64,000 nucleotides of DNA from Euclidia mi (lineage: Eukaryota; Arthropoda; Insecta; Lepidoptera; Erebidae): assembly GCA_944739405.2 (NCBI GenBank), contig OX123196.2:70083688-70147687 (forward strand), given 5' to 3'. Every line of letters starts with the position of its first letter. The first letter of the stretch is position 1. A program made the translations under genes and the position numbers. The notes under the pieces are model-generated. The model saw only the letters and a list, made by a program, of their open reading frames with translations. It was not told where the DNA came from and did not search any database. Positions 44,435 through 55,452 of the stretch are shown here, one piece after another.

Positions 44435-44814
44435 ATGAATAATATTTACTAGCGTACAAAGGTAAGTAGGTATATACCTATTAATGCATTGCCATGTAGA
44501 TCTTGGCATACGTCTATCTACATTTATAGTTGCACCCGATCTTAGATTCTTACATTCGATTTCTATGGACACAACTACTTCTTAATCATATTACTTAGGT
44601 AGGTATACGTTGGGGGCTGAGATTATTTTGGCAGTAGACTGCACACAAGGCGTACTTTCTGTGTCTCGTATGTGCATTTTCTGTCAGTCGGACAGTAACG
44701 GAAAATTGACACTGATGGTACCTAACAATTGATGATCATTCACATCACGTTCATACAAAACTCACACGTTGATTAAAGGCATAATAGTGGGGACATCACC
44801 CAAATTGTACATAC

Positions 44815-44935
44815 ATACATAGACTCACGCTTGTTTCCCGGACGGGTAGGCAGAGACTACGGAACGCCATTTGCAACGATCCTGACATATCTCTCTTGCT
44901 TCATTCCCTCCCATCAGATTCCTCATGCATGTCCA
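44815..44935 (-). repeat. LINE 3'-end fragment
   Basis: Inverse of the family seen at 5235 and 6180: GGCGTTCCGTAGTCTCTGCC and GGATCGTTGCAAATGGCG. Confidence 0.6.
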
Positions 44936-45105
44936 TATACCTTTTTAATGTCCACCAATCAGCAGATATTTGACATACATTATAGGGAGAAACGTTTCTG
45001 TCTTGTAAGTGCCCGCATTGGGTACTAAAGATAAAACAAAGATCAATTTCAAAACACTGTATATTCAAAACAATAACAAGTATACAATACTATTAAAGAA
45101 AACGT

Positions 45106-45202
45106 CTAGGAAAGTTTGTAATATCTGTTGTTCCTGTGTTTAGGCGAGTCTTTAACACTGTGTTGCTTCATGGAGTCGCCTTGCTCCAACTGCCGCTGTC
45201 GC
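45106..45202 (-). CDS. Gene A terminal exon
   Basis: RQRQLEQGDSMKQHSVKDSP KHRNNRYYKLS stop. Acceptor TTTCTCCTCAG, phase 2 in (the split codon gives Trp). Confidence 0.75.
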
Positions 45203-48200
45203 CTGAGGAGAAACAGCTGATATTACATTATTAGGTAGGTATTGTAGCTACATGATTATCACACACTGCCTCCGTGGTCCAGTGAAGACCGTATGCGTCT
45301 CCTGACCTCAAAAGGATTTGGGCCCCAAAAGTGTTACTGGGTTTATTTTCCGAATTCTCACTAGCAACACTGAGTCTGGAAATGAGCCCGGTACCGGCAA
45401 TAGGCTCGCTCCCCATTACGTTTCATAACATAGTGAAATGTGGGTGTAATATTACACCTCTTCCTACTCCTTGAGGGATACAGTGAATCTATAAAAATAA
45501 ATATCACAACCACTTCTAAAGCATCTGTCCATGATAAATATATCTAGAGTTTCGTAATAAATTATAATGATAACCTGAATCAAACTAGGTAGAGCCCGTA
45601 CTATGACAATCATCTTCATCATCGTCATCCTACAGCTGGCGCGGTTGCGGCCAAGACCGTCGCGTTGGAGCCCGAGGTGCGCTTTTACTGCTATATGTAC
45701 TTCCTTGGCCCAGTCTTCGGCATCCCTGATGGTTAGTCGAGTGGCATGCATATCATCCCTTACGACGACAAGCCAGTATTTCTTGAGCCTTTCCCGTTTA
45801 CGATCACGTTACCCATGTAGTCAAGGTGGATGGCAAGACATTGTTTCCTAATCCTACCCACGTACCTAACTGCCGGTTGTCGTAAGACGAGATTTAAGTT
45901 TCATCAAAAGTTATGGACTAAAGCCAGGTTGGGTGTACTCACCATTCAATAGAGCCGAATATATCCGACCCCGTGACTTCGTAGAAGTGTATCCCCTTGA
46001 GCGTGCAGTAGTCAAACTCCCTAATTCGCCGCAACACTTCGATGAGACCGCGCAAATCCGAGTCTTTGCGCGCCAAACGACGACGCAACGCCTCGATCTC
46101 CGCTTGTAGCTCCGACACCACCTGAATAGCCAAAAATTATAGATTATTACAAAAAAAAAGCAAGTAATGTAAGAATGTTACATAGCATGTTAGTTATTAT
46201 TCAGAATATATGATAATAATTCAGCGATATCAGGTGGTGTACGGGCTGTTTTTTTAGGTACCTAAGTAGTTTGAAAAGTGACTATCGCAAATTTATGGCG
46301 AAATGCGTATTCTGTCAGAGATCTAAAAAGCTAACAGACATTTATTCTAAATACAAAAATATTAACGTACAGCTCGTAAAAAGATTATAAAGACCTAGAA
46401 GTCCTAGTTCTAAAATTCATAAGTCAACCGATGCGAAAACCTTCGAATTGTTGACACGATTTCTTTTAAAATAAGAAAGGAAACTCATGGTACCCACACC
46501 ATATGGTTAAGAATGCTTACAAAAAACACCGGGTTAAGCGATGCTTGTAGTGATCGGGACATAAATGTACCTATGTCGCGATCACTACAAGCATCGCTTA
46601 ACCCGGCCGAACTATTAAGTATAAAGGGTGAAGAAAAATAAATATTCTGATATTTTCCTTAGTTCCAACTTAGATCAAGTCAAACAAGGTAGATAGCTCA
46701 ATGTAAATAAAAAATCTAATTTTGTTATAAGTACATGAAACATACCATCCTGATTCCTGAGTAAACGCGCAAACAGGCGCTCTTTCTTTGTTGGCTTACC
46801 TACTCGCAATATAGAGAGTAGGTATATTATTTTCTAGGTATCTTTTTAGGTAGCCGTGTGGTTGACGGCATAGAATACAAGTGTCACCACCCCCTATCTT
46901 CCCGTGGGTGTCGTAAGAGGCGACTGAGGGATAACACGATGCAAATACCATTTTTGCGTAGAGACGGAAAACTGGACATCAAACCCTATACGACTGCCTC
47001 GTTGGTCTTGCGGCATAAATGTGCGCGTGGGATTGGGAGGTCCCGGGTTCGATTCCTGGGCAGTGTTATTGGGTTTTTCTGTCACGAAATTCTCAGTAGC
47101 ACAGTAGCAGCATGGAGTCTGGAAATGTGCCCGGTACGGCAATAGGCTCGCCCCTTATTACGTGGTACCAAAGTATAACTGGCGAAAACTGGGTGTAGAA
47201 ATACACCTCTGCTTACCCCTTTGGGGATAAAAGGCGTGACGTTATGTAAGTATGTATGTATGTAGGTATCTTTTTACTTGATCCGAAAATACCATAATAA
47301 TCTAAATCAATTAAATTGTTATCGTAGGTACCTCTGACTGTCTCTTGCGTTCAAATGCCAACTTAGTAGCTTCCGTCTCTAGCTCTTCTACGGCTCGTGC
47401 GAGTAGTGTATTCTGGCCGACCAAGTCTCCTACCCAAGATCTGAGCACGTCCACTTGTAACTGGGAAGGAATTATATAACTTCAAATAAGGCAACGGCGG
47501 CATTCGCAGCTAAAGTTGATGGAAGCCTTGGCGGGCTGCAATAAGATTTTCTAGCAGTAAGAGTTCCACCTCACTATGTAGGTACTGTTTTCAATGGCTC
47601 CCTGTATGCTGGGTTGGTACAATATACAAGGAACTATCGTTGCTTGTTAGCGGCCAGTGGCGTATCCAGGATTATGTTTTATGGGGGAGGAGATGCTTAT
47701 TTTAGTTTGTGAGAGGTCTTGAACTTGGGGAAACACATTTTTTTTGTCACTGGAAAAACAAATTAAACCGACAAGACCCGTTTTGGTCCCGTCCCCTGAT
47801 TGCGCCCCTATTGACGGTCAAGAACTAGGCTAAGCAGCCTCAGCATTCAGATGGAAGAGCGTTTTGCGACTTCAATTAGACTCTAGGGCTCTACGAGTCT
47901 AAAGGTACGAAATAATGAAGTGTGATGTTCCTGCACTTCCTACAAATAGAGGGAGGACGAAGATACCTCCAAGAATTTATAAATACTTAGTGAGTGAAAC
48001 TGTTAATAGCGCGATTCAGTCATCAATCGTGTCGTCGTAGTTCCGTCCCAGATAACAATGTAAATTTGCCAAACTTGCAGCAAGTTTAAATCAAACTTGT
48101 TAGTTTCACTGTGACAAACTTGCATGAAGTTGGTTTTTCAAAGGATTTGGATGACGACGAGTAGGTACAGGTTAGTGGTCGGTCGACCTCCTAGATACAG

Positions 48201-48598
48201 CAGGAGATGCTCGACGACCAGCTGTTGTCGGACCACCAACCTATGCTCGTCGTCATCCAAATCCTTTGGAAAACAAACTTCATGCAAGTTTGATGCAAGT
48301 TTGTCACAGTGAAACTAGGAAGTTTGATTTAAACTTGATGCAAGTTTGTTGTTATCTGGGGTCGGTGACCATTAGATGTCACCAATGTCCAAGTAAGGCT
48401 CTTCGACTCATTTAAGTAACTCTTTTTTTGTGCACCTACCTTCAATTTATTATTTCCTCCAACTTTATCGATCAACTCCATCTTCTCTTCATACAACCTC
48501 TGGACATTCTTCAGCACAGCCAGGGTGTGCCCACTCTTACACACGCATAAACCTGGGTCCCGTTCCGCCTGCTCGCACTCAATCACGTTTGGGTTCAT
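45106..48598 (-). CDS. Gene A: small coiled-coil protein, 4 exons, 187 codons
   Basis: Exons 48598-48440, 47460-47332, 46121-45943 and 45202-45106 join in phase with clean GT/AG sites and end at TAG. Start MNPNVIECEQAERDPGLCVC, then LKNVQRLYEEKMELIDKV, VDVLRSWVGDLVGQNTLLAR and a coiled coil (VVSELQAEIEALRRRLARKD), then LRRIREFDYCTLKGIHFYEV, with a basic tail KHRNNRYYKLS. No signal peptide or membrane helix. The ATG at 48598 was chosen because the frame upstream has only a GTG. An AATATA-type signal lies just after the stop. The Cys-rich start (LCVCKSGH) and the same orientation as genes B and C suggest a shared origin or one transcription unit. Family not recognised. Confidence 0.72.
45268..45480 (+). 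mobile_element. tRNA-headed SINE (CCTCCGTGGTCCA family), decayed
   Basis: CTGCCTCCGTGGTCCAGTGA ... GTGTTACTGGGTTTATTTTC CGAATTCTC ... CCTTGAGGGATACAGTGAAT. B box is damaged. Confidence 0.7.
45590..45850 (+). repeat. Retroelement-derived repeat
   Basis: CATCGTCATCCTACAGCTGG CGCGG ... CAAGACCGTCGCGTTGGAGC ... CAGTATTTCTTGAGCC. A codon-like but non-open block typical of LINE-derived sequence. Confidence 0.4.
45943..46121 (-). CDS. Gene A exon 3 (coiled coil)
   Basis: 179 bp, VVSELQAEIEALRRRLARKD SDLRGLIEVLRRIREF ... GSDIFGSIE. Acceptor CTATTCAG, donor GTGAGT, phase 0 to 2. Confidence 0.88.
46532..46606. repeat. Foldback hairpin
   Basis: CCGGGTTAAGCGATGCTTGT AGTGATCG pairs with CGATCACTACAAGCATCGCT TAACCCGG around a loop of about 20 bp. 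Confidence 0.9.
46865..47275 (+). mobile_element. Composite: LINE-like leader and tRNA-headed SINE with (TATG)n tail
   Basis: CTTCCCGTGGGTGTCGTAAG precedes the SINE body, which has B box GGTTCGATTCCTGGGC, AATTCTCAGTAGCACAGTAG and AATAGGCTCGCCCC, then CCCCTTTGGGGATAAAAGGC and TATGTATG. Confidence 0.65.
47332..47460 (-). CDS. Gene A exon 2
   Basis: 43 codons, LQVDVLRSWVGDLVGQNTLL ARAVEELETEATKLAFERKR QSE. Acceptor CCTTCCCAG, donor GTACCT, phase 0 to 0. Confidence 0.88.
47500..48040. other. Intron of gene A, nothing firm
   Basis: 47650-47820 (GTGGCGTATCCAGGATTATG ... GATTGCGCCCCTATTGACG) looks like a decayed transposon edge. No exon seen. Confidence 0.35.
48047..48360. mobile_element. MITE with CCCAGATAACAA ends
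   Basis: Outer ends CCCAGATAACAA / TTGTTATCTGGG; arms of about 100 bp with AAACTTGCATGAAGTT / AACTTCATGCAAGTTT. A second inner inverted pair (GGATTTGGATGACGACGAG / CTCGTCGTCATCCAAATCC) makes it palindromic almost to the centre. Confidence 0.85.
48440..48598 (-). CDS. Gene A exon 1 (start)
   Basis: 53 codons from ATG, MNPNVIECEQAERDPGLCVC KSGHTLAVL ... DKVGGNNKLK, donor GTAGGT, phase 0 out. Confidence 0.82.
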
Positions 48599-49113
48599 TC
48601 TGTATATTATATTATTATACACTAAATAAATAACAAATAGAAATAGTTCATTGTATAGATTGTGTTGAAACCATTGACATTTTTGCAGATTTTTCTGGCG
48701 TGTGACATTTGACAGATATGTAATTATGTTTTGGTTTTAATCGTCACAAACATTTCTGCTAAAGAAGTTCTTATTTGTTTAGGTAGTAAATGGTCTGTCA
48801 ACGTTCAACGTCATCATCATCAGTCCGCCTTTGCCAGGACATGTCTTCTGATTTGATCACAATAGTTATGTGGATAAATAGAAGGAAAGGTCTATCAAAG
48901 TCAGTGCAAGCTATTTGAGAATTAGTGCCGCGAGCTAGGTACATCTGTCGAAACTCAAAATAGAATACTTAGCTGACGACATGATTGCACCCCAAGTTAC
49001 ACGTCATGTCATCTCAAAATGACAAAGGTCCTATTTGTACTTTTCGGAATGCTTGACCCACGGACTCGGACGTCTCAGTTCAATTCAAACGTAAAAACCT
49101 TACGTATTTTTTA

Positions 49114-49648
49114 GGGCCTATGTAAACCACGTTTTTTAAACGCTCCATCGACGCGCGTTTGTAGCGATACAGACGCGATACGCACGCAAGTCAGACGCAG
49201 CCTGTAGACCTTTGCACACCTGTATAAATTCAAACGCGCGTGTGCAGCGATACAGACGCGATGCACACGCGCGTGTGTAGCGATACAGACGCGATGCACA
49301 CGCGCGTGTGTATCGATACAGACGCGCCGGTGCGGCGCGTTTGTATCGATACAAACGACAACAAACTGCTCTGCTGGAAAAAAGCGCGCCGTCGACGCGC
49401 GTGTGCAGCGATACAGACGCGATGCACACGCGCGTGTGTAGCGATACAGACGCGATGCACACGCGCGTGTGTAGCGATACAGACGCGATGCACACGCGCG
49501 TGTGTATCGATACAGACGCGCCGGTGCGGCGCGTTTGTATCGATACAAACGACAACAAACTGCTCTGCTGGAAAAAAGCGCGCCGTCGACGCGCGTTTTT
49601 AAAACGCGCGTCGACGGCGCGTTTCAAAAACGTGGTTTGCATAGGCCC
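49114..49648. mobile_element. PIF/Harbinger-like MITE with internal GC-rich minisatellite
   Basis: Ends GGGCCTATGTAAACCACGTT and the inverse AACGTGGTTTGCATAGGCCC, flanked by TTA on both sides (49111-49113, 49649-49651). Inside, a 33-bp unit GCGATACAGACGCGATGCAC ACGCGCGTGTGTA repeats, and a larger block recurs after about 194 bp. The repeat leaves open frames on both strands (RVCIATHARVH and similar), which I treat as spurious. Confidence 0.85.
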
Positions 49649-49766
49649 TTAAAGGTCGACTTAGGCGTTCACAGAACATCAACGTAAAGTAGCGGTGTAC
49701 TTTAGCTATCTATAATTATACTGTAACGTTTAGTTCCTTGAGTGAGAGTGCCAGGCCGGAGGTCCT

Positions 49767-50172
49767 AAGGTCTTAACCCACTTTCAAGACTCTGCTCCCA
49801 CCCAATAAAAAGAATATCATTCAAACATGGGCTTTAGGTATTGCTATTTAGGTATTCTTTACATTGGCTCATAAATTAGCAGACAGCGCGCTGTCCGCCG
49901 TCAGACGCCTCGGTGACCGCGCATTGGTAGCAAGCGGTCTGTGCGGCGACAGCGCGCCGACTGCTAGCAGTCGCCGCGCTGTCGCCGGTCGGTGGACGGT
50001 GCCCGCGTTTCCTACACGAAAGCGGTCACCGCGTGGACAACTGGGTGATCGCTAGCTGTCGGCGCGGCGACTACTGGGTGCCCGCTAGCTGTCGCCGCGT
50101 GGACTGCGAGCAGTCGCCTCGTGTTGGGTAGGAGCAGTGTTGGAGCAGAGTCGTGTCAGTGGGCTAAGACCT
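49767..50172. mobile_element. GC-rich MITE, AGGTCTTARCCCACT ends
   Basis: AGGTCTTAACCCACT ... GACTCTGCTCC at the left is inverted at the right (GGAGCAGAGTC ... AGTGGGCTAAGACCT). The interior is strongly GC-rich with CTGTCGCCGCG and GCTAGCTGTCG repeats, unlike the AT-rich surroundings. Confidence 0.75.
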
Positions 50173-50199
50173 CTATATTCAATTTCCCATAATCGCAAT

Positions 50200-50705
50200 A
50201 GCCAGCGGCCTGGTTGTGTTCTCCCACACAGCCACGTGTATGAGCCCCGTACTAGGGATCGTCCGCCTCGATGCTACCAAGAAAGTGGCTGTGACGTCCG
50301 TAATGCAGACAGACAGACATAGCGAATGTAAAAAGGATCCGGTCCTTGCCATTTTTGGCTACAGAACCTTAAAAAGTGCGCCGAGGCCGCGCATTCTAAC
50401 CTCACCCGTACCACAATGATTTATGGATAAACACTAATTGATGTTTTGAGTCTGAATATTATCCATTTCTGTCCGTTGATTTTAAGTTTGTACACTCACA
50501 AAATGCAGGGTGGTTCTTTTATCTAGGAACTAGAGGATGCCCGTGTTATTTTCCGCTCCTGTCGCTCATAGCGTGATGTTATATAGCCTTCCTTGATAAA
50601 TGGGCTATGTGAAAGAATTTTTCAAATCGGACCAGTAGTTCCTGGGATTAGCGCGTTCAACCAAACAAACAAACTCTTCAGCTTTATATATTAGTATAAG
50701 ATAGT
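50200..50705 (+). repeat. Transposon-derived stretch with RTE-type tail
   Basis: Ends AAATCGGACCAGTAGTTCCT GGGATTAGCG ... ACAAACTCTTCAGCTTTATA TATTAGTATAAGA, a string common at insect retroelement tails. Confidence 0.5.
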
Positions 50706-50984
50706 TTGTAAAAAATGAGGCAGGTAAATAACAACAATAGAATATTATACAACTGTATATTTGATTAGTTAATAATTTGGCTAATTCTTTGTACCTAGAG
50801 TATACTCGCAGTAAGCTTTCATAGTGTTTAGAACACATACAATCTCAGAAAGCGATATTAATATTACACATTGTCAAAGATACTTAGAAATATTTGCAAC
50901 ATTTGTTTGTTTTCCTTTTTGACTGGTTCATTCACATACCCACATCGCAAAATTCTGAAATATTACAGCACACATTACAAAGTA

Positions 50985-51065
50985 GATAGATAGATAGATG
51001 AATCTTTATCGTGAAAATACAGTTGGTACAATTTAGGTATATCTTAAATGTATACAAATACTAAA
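50985..51065 (-). repeat. LINE 3' tail with (GATA)n
   Basis: GATAGATAGATAGATGAATC TTTATCGTG, the inverse of a LINE end. Confidence 0.45.
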
Positions 51066-51364
51066 TGCACAAGTAGTTGAGGTATCTCCATATCATTGCT
51101 AAAGGTTTTAAATGTTATCAAATGTTGCTGTATTTCTCAGTGTTGCCCAACAAAAATAACTGCGATGTGGATGCACTATTATTAGAGAGATGGAATAGGC
51201 AACACTAAGCTGTCTAATAATAGGGTAGTTGACTAAATATTTTTATGTCAAAAATATCCTACCAAACAAATTGTCCAAGAGTGTATTAATGTAGGTAAGT
51301 ATTTGCTATAACAAACTGTATGATTCGCACTGTCGAAAAGCAAGTTATCAGATCTCAAGTAGAG

Positions 51365-51890
51365 TCGAGCTTCTCACTCTACACCATAGATTATTCAGAT
51401 ATACTGGTATAGATGCGCAACTCCCTCTAAGGAAAAGTTCAATAGGCATCCTCTACTCTAGATGGCGCACAAACAATTTTATTTTTATTCCGATCGCATA
51501 GATGGCGTTAGTAGTGGATTCATTTTTCAAAATAAAATAAATGCTTAATTTCGGTGTTAATAAGTAAATGACAACTATTATGTAAAATATGCAATTTAAA
51601 AGTAAAAAAATATAAAAATCACAAAAAGTAGTTCTAGATTAGCGTGGATTCGATCCACGGACTTTTAAGTTGTGAGCTACCAGTATATCTGTATAATCTA
51701 TGTTGTGAGCCGAGCACTCTTCCACTGCGCCAAGCAGATCTTAACAATGATGGCGAAATTACCGTTCAGTTATCGCTACAGATATTTCTAGGTATATATG
51801 TAATTTTTTTCTTGCAATCTTCGGTAGATGGCGCTGATCTATATGAAATTTACCCATGTATGGAGCTTTGACGGCCCTGCTCTACACCGT
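51365..51890 (-). repeat. Repeat with embedded tRNA-iMet-like segment, copy 2 (interrupted)
   Basis: Inverse of 41165-41640. The tRNA-like part (GCTTGGCGCAGTGGAAGAGT ... TCCGTGGATCGAATCCACGC) is interrupted by ATAGATTATACAGATATACT GGTA, flanked on each side by GCTCACAAC. Nearly the same AT-rich string occurs at 51387-51410. Confidence 0.75.
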
Positions 51891-51899
51891 AGTCAAAGT

Positions 51900-53740
51900 A
51901 CAAGAACTATTTAATTGCATGACAGAAAAGTAAACTGAAATGCATACTAAATCAAACTTTATATTTCAATATTTTTTGCCGCGTTTCGTTTCCCTCACCC
52001 TTCTAAAACGAAACTTTAAATGCATAGAATATGAACTATTCTAATAATTACTACTTTCGTTTTTGATTTAAGTAAAACAAAACGTCAAAATCCGCGACCA
52101 ATAGAACGATTTTTTTCGAGCACACCCGTCTGTGTCGCAAACACTTCAGCCCACTGGAAAATAGAGGACACTCGTCTGTGTCGTTGGCGCGTGGAGGTTT
52201 AATCTTAACATAATGTATGGAAAAGCAGATATTTTCGCGATATTTGCAACGTCCTAGAAAAAGAGATGTCTACATTTTGCACTTAAATAAAAATAACATT
52301 GTATGTTGATAATTTATAATTTTGAAACAGAGTAGTAGAGTAGTCAACTACCCACTACTATGACTAAAAACGTGCGAAAAAGATGCCTTTATAAGTTGGC
52401 GTTGTTGAATCTCTTAATTTTATAAATCATAGAACAAAAAGAGATAACATTACCAATTATTCGGTTAGTCTCTTTCAGTATTACAAGTAAAGTAGTAGAA
52501 TTAATTAAAAGTAAAACCGGAAAGTAATGTAGGGTTTGAAAAAGATTGCCCTAGACGATAACTATCAGTTCTGTAGATGAAGACTTACAAAAACAAACAA
52601 ACTGTTCAGTGTCCACAAAATTCAAACATTAAACTTCCAGAAAATTCACAAATGTTCAAAAGTTATATAAATATCAAAACATCTTCCGTTCCAAACAAAA
52701 CACAGTATTGCCGCGCTTAAATAGAAAATAATCCATTTTATTATATACAGAATTGTCTACTTACGTACTATACAGCTTCATAAACGAGCACTACAAAGTA
52801 TTCTAGTTCCATCCATATAAATATGACTGTTCTGAGTTTTGTTTGTTTGTTTGTTTGTTGAGAAAGTTTTTACCATAGTAAAAACTAAAAATGAAAATAG
52901 CAAATGTTGCTCATTGAAATTAAACGACTACTAACCATCGTTTTAGGGTTACTCGGTTGCATCGAAGACTTTTCGTCGTAGAGCCCGGAGTATCGTTACT
53001 GGTTTAACCAGATTTGACAGAAATATTAGCTTATAACAGAGCGCCTGTCGTCATCTGCAACCCGTAGCGATGTTCCCTGGCTTAACGAATGTCGGTATTC
53101 AAAAGTATCGACTGACCGTGGAACGTGCTCTCTAAGGCATGGAACACGCTACAACTAACAATGTAAACGCAACTTGTAACTTCAAATTGTCAGTGGTGCG
53201 CATCGTGGGTTCGAGCCCGATTTATTTGTAGAAACATGTACAGGGATAATGATGCAATCTTAGTTTTGTAATTTTCGCATTATAGAAGCACATGAATATT
53301 GGCATAATACCGTGAACAACTTATTTATATGGATGGAAATTTAAACAAATTACGTACAATAAACACATTAAATAGATAATATTCGTCTAAAAGTGGCACT
53401 ATGTACCTCTCACATGATATGTCTCACTAAAATTAATAAAAAAAACGTTGGCATCGCGCTAGAGGGTTATTCTATGTATACAATGTTAGAAGCACTTAAC
53501 AATGAACATATTTACACGATCGCACTCAAAAGTGCACGCACTCAAATACAAACATTATACAAGCAAGACACTCACTCACATAATATAATTATTTTAGTCG
53601 AGTGATGAACAGATTCGTGACCAGTTTATGCATTAAGACGACAACAACATATACACAACACTTACGTAAAACTATGTTTAAACTTACACATTCGAACATA
53701 TATTTTAATATATATGGCGAAAATAACAGGTCTACCACAA
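51900..53740. other. No gene seen
   Basis: AT-rich DNA with a TTTG run at 52841-52858 and a SINE-like B box (GTGGGTTCGAGCCCGA) at 53206-53221. No exon or ORF with codon bias was recognised. Confidence 0.45.
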
Positions 53741-53746
53741 TTCTAA

Positions 53747-54339
53747 TAGCGCGGCCACACATTGGGTATATTTGCACCAATGTTACGTATTGGGTCCAAC
53801 ACACCAATGTGTGGATCAGTCTTGGATACAATGTGAACATTGCGTCCAATCACAATCAAATGTACAACACCGACCCGTGTCGAGTCGGTTTTTGAAGTAA
53901 GTTCAAAGGCGAGGGGTATGAAGGGGGAGTGCGCGCGGGCACCTTGGACAAAATGCCGCTCGCGCGCCACACATTGGTTTGTTCATTCGTCGCGAGCAGC
54001 GCTGTTGTTCGTACGTGTTACTTGTTGTGTAGGTACGTAATTATTTTTGAAATGACAAAGCCCTCTATTGACTGATCAAATGAACATGTACAATGCAAAT
54101 AATAGGCATATGTACCTAAACCATATGCATAAGCGGCTAGGGCAAATAAGTTTTCGTCCATCGTCTTGTCGTTCTGCGACTACAACTACGACATGTCCAA
54201 TGTTTGGTCTATTACCAGTATTTGGCTACAAAGCACATATTGAAGCCAATGTGTGGTGCAGTAGTTGGGTTCGATACTGGTCATTTGAAATTTGAGTCCA
54301 GCTTGGACGCAAAGTTGAATCCAATGTGTGGCCGCGCTA
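53747..54339. mobile_element. PIF/Harbinger-like MITE, TAA target duplication
   Basis: Ends TAGCGCGGCCACACATTGG and its inverse, flanked by TAA at 53744-53746 and 54340-54342. Subterminal CCAATGTGTGG and TTGGGTCCAA motifs recur inside. No transposase. Confidence 0.85.
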
Positions 54340-54344
54340 TAAGA

Positions 54345-54920
54345 AGAGAAAGAGTATAAAGCGAATAAATAAAACGCAAGAACATTTAAAGAAGACCGTA
54401 TCGGAATAATAGTATTAGTATACAAAAAACGGATAATCCTCAGACCATACATATTGATAGTCAGACTGCATTATCATTTACGTTCTGAATTTAAGGCTTG
54501 TTAAGGATCATACAAAGAGTCATAAAAATAGTAAACAAAAACTGAGAATTCTCAGATCGCATAAAATCATAATCAGAGTGCATTATAATTTTTGCCCAGT
54601 ATAATTATAAGTCTTGTAAAGATAGTCGTACACTTACAAAAAGGAACTACAACAACTACTTACATACAAAATAAACATACTTATGTACGCCTTTCTATAC
54701 AATATACGCCTACAAAAAAGCTTAACACTTACGTTAACACAGCTGCTTTATATTATAACTACATAAACAAAATGTTTATTTCCAAGTGAGACTGTAATAA
54801 AATAATAAATACATCTTTAACATTTGTAGAAAATGCAGTTCAACAATAGTATTTGGCTATAAAATGACGCAGGTCATATTTCCCATTTTTGTTGTGTTTT
54901 TAAGCAACCCACAACAGTAA
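54345..54920. other. No gene seen
   Basis: AT-rich; no shared repeats noticed. Confidence 0.4.
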
Positions 54921-54924
54921 TAAA

Positions 54925-55085
54925 TCCTTAGTCGCGGGGGACTTTACAAACATTCATGCAACGCACGCAATACACCCAAACTCGAGACAGCAATTTGTGG
55001 ACTAGACAGAGTGTTGTCTCGTGTGGAGATCGAATCCACAACACTCGACACGGTCTTCGGCAAGGCTGCAATCAAAACAGCTGCA
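54925..55085 (-). mobile_element. Second-family SINE
   Basis: The minus strand has a tRNA-like head with B box TGTGGATTCGATCTCCACAC and ends with GTAAAGTCCCCCGCGAC. Confidence 0.65.
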
Positions 55086-55321
55086 CCGTGAGTGCAAACA
55101 ATATTTGAGTAGTATTTTAAACAAAACTACAGGTAATTTTACGACAGATTTTGGCCGAAATATGACCACGTATTCTACCGCCATTATATAAAAAAAATCA
55201 ACAGGACAGTATCCAAAGATTAGAAATTTCTATAACAACAATATATTACATATATGTGATTCAAAAATTCTCACAAAGAGTTAGACTGATTGTCAATGAC
55301 TTCACCTACAATATTTACGAC

Positions 55322-55452
55322 CCGTTCACGAAAAGCGGCAGCAATTCCGATGTACAAGTCTCGCTTTACTCCTCCGGTCGATGTTGCATCAGAGTAGAAC
55401 GCGCAATGGACATCAAAGTCGCTGCTGCCGGTCCTTTTCGTGAACGTGCTGT
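55322..55452. repeat. Imperfect inverted repeat
   Basis: CGTTCACGAAAAGCGGCAGC pairs with GCTGCTGCCGGTCCTTTTCG TGAACG. It explains most of the otherwise protein-like open frame at 55256-55507. Confidence 0.6.

Noticed and set aside
49111..49652. Overlapping open frames on both strands, rich in Arg, Cys, Thr
   Set aside because: They are by-products of a 33-bp near-palindromic repeat inside a MITE; frames are open on both strands at once.
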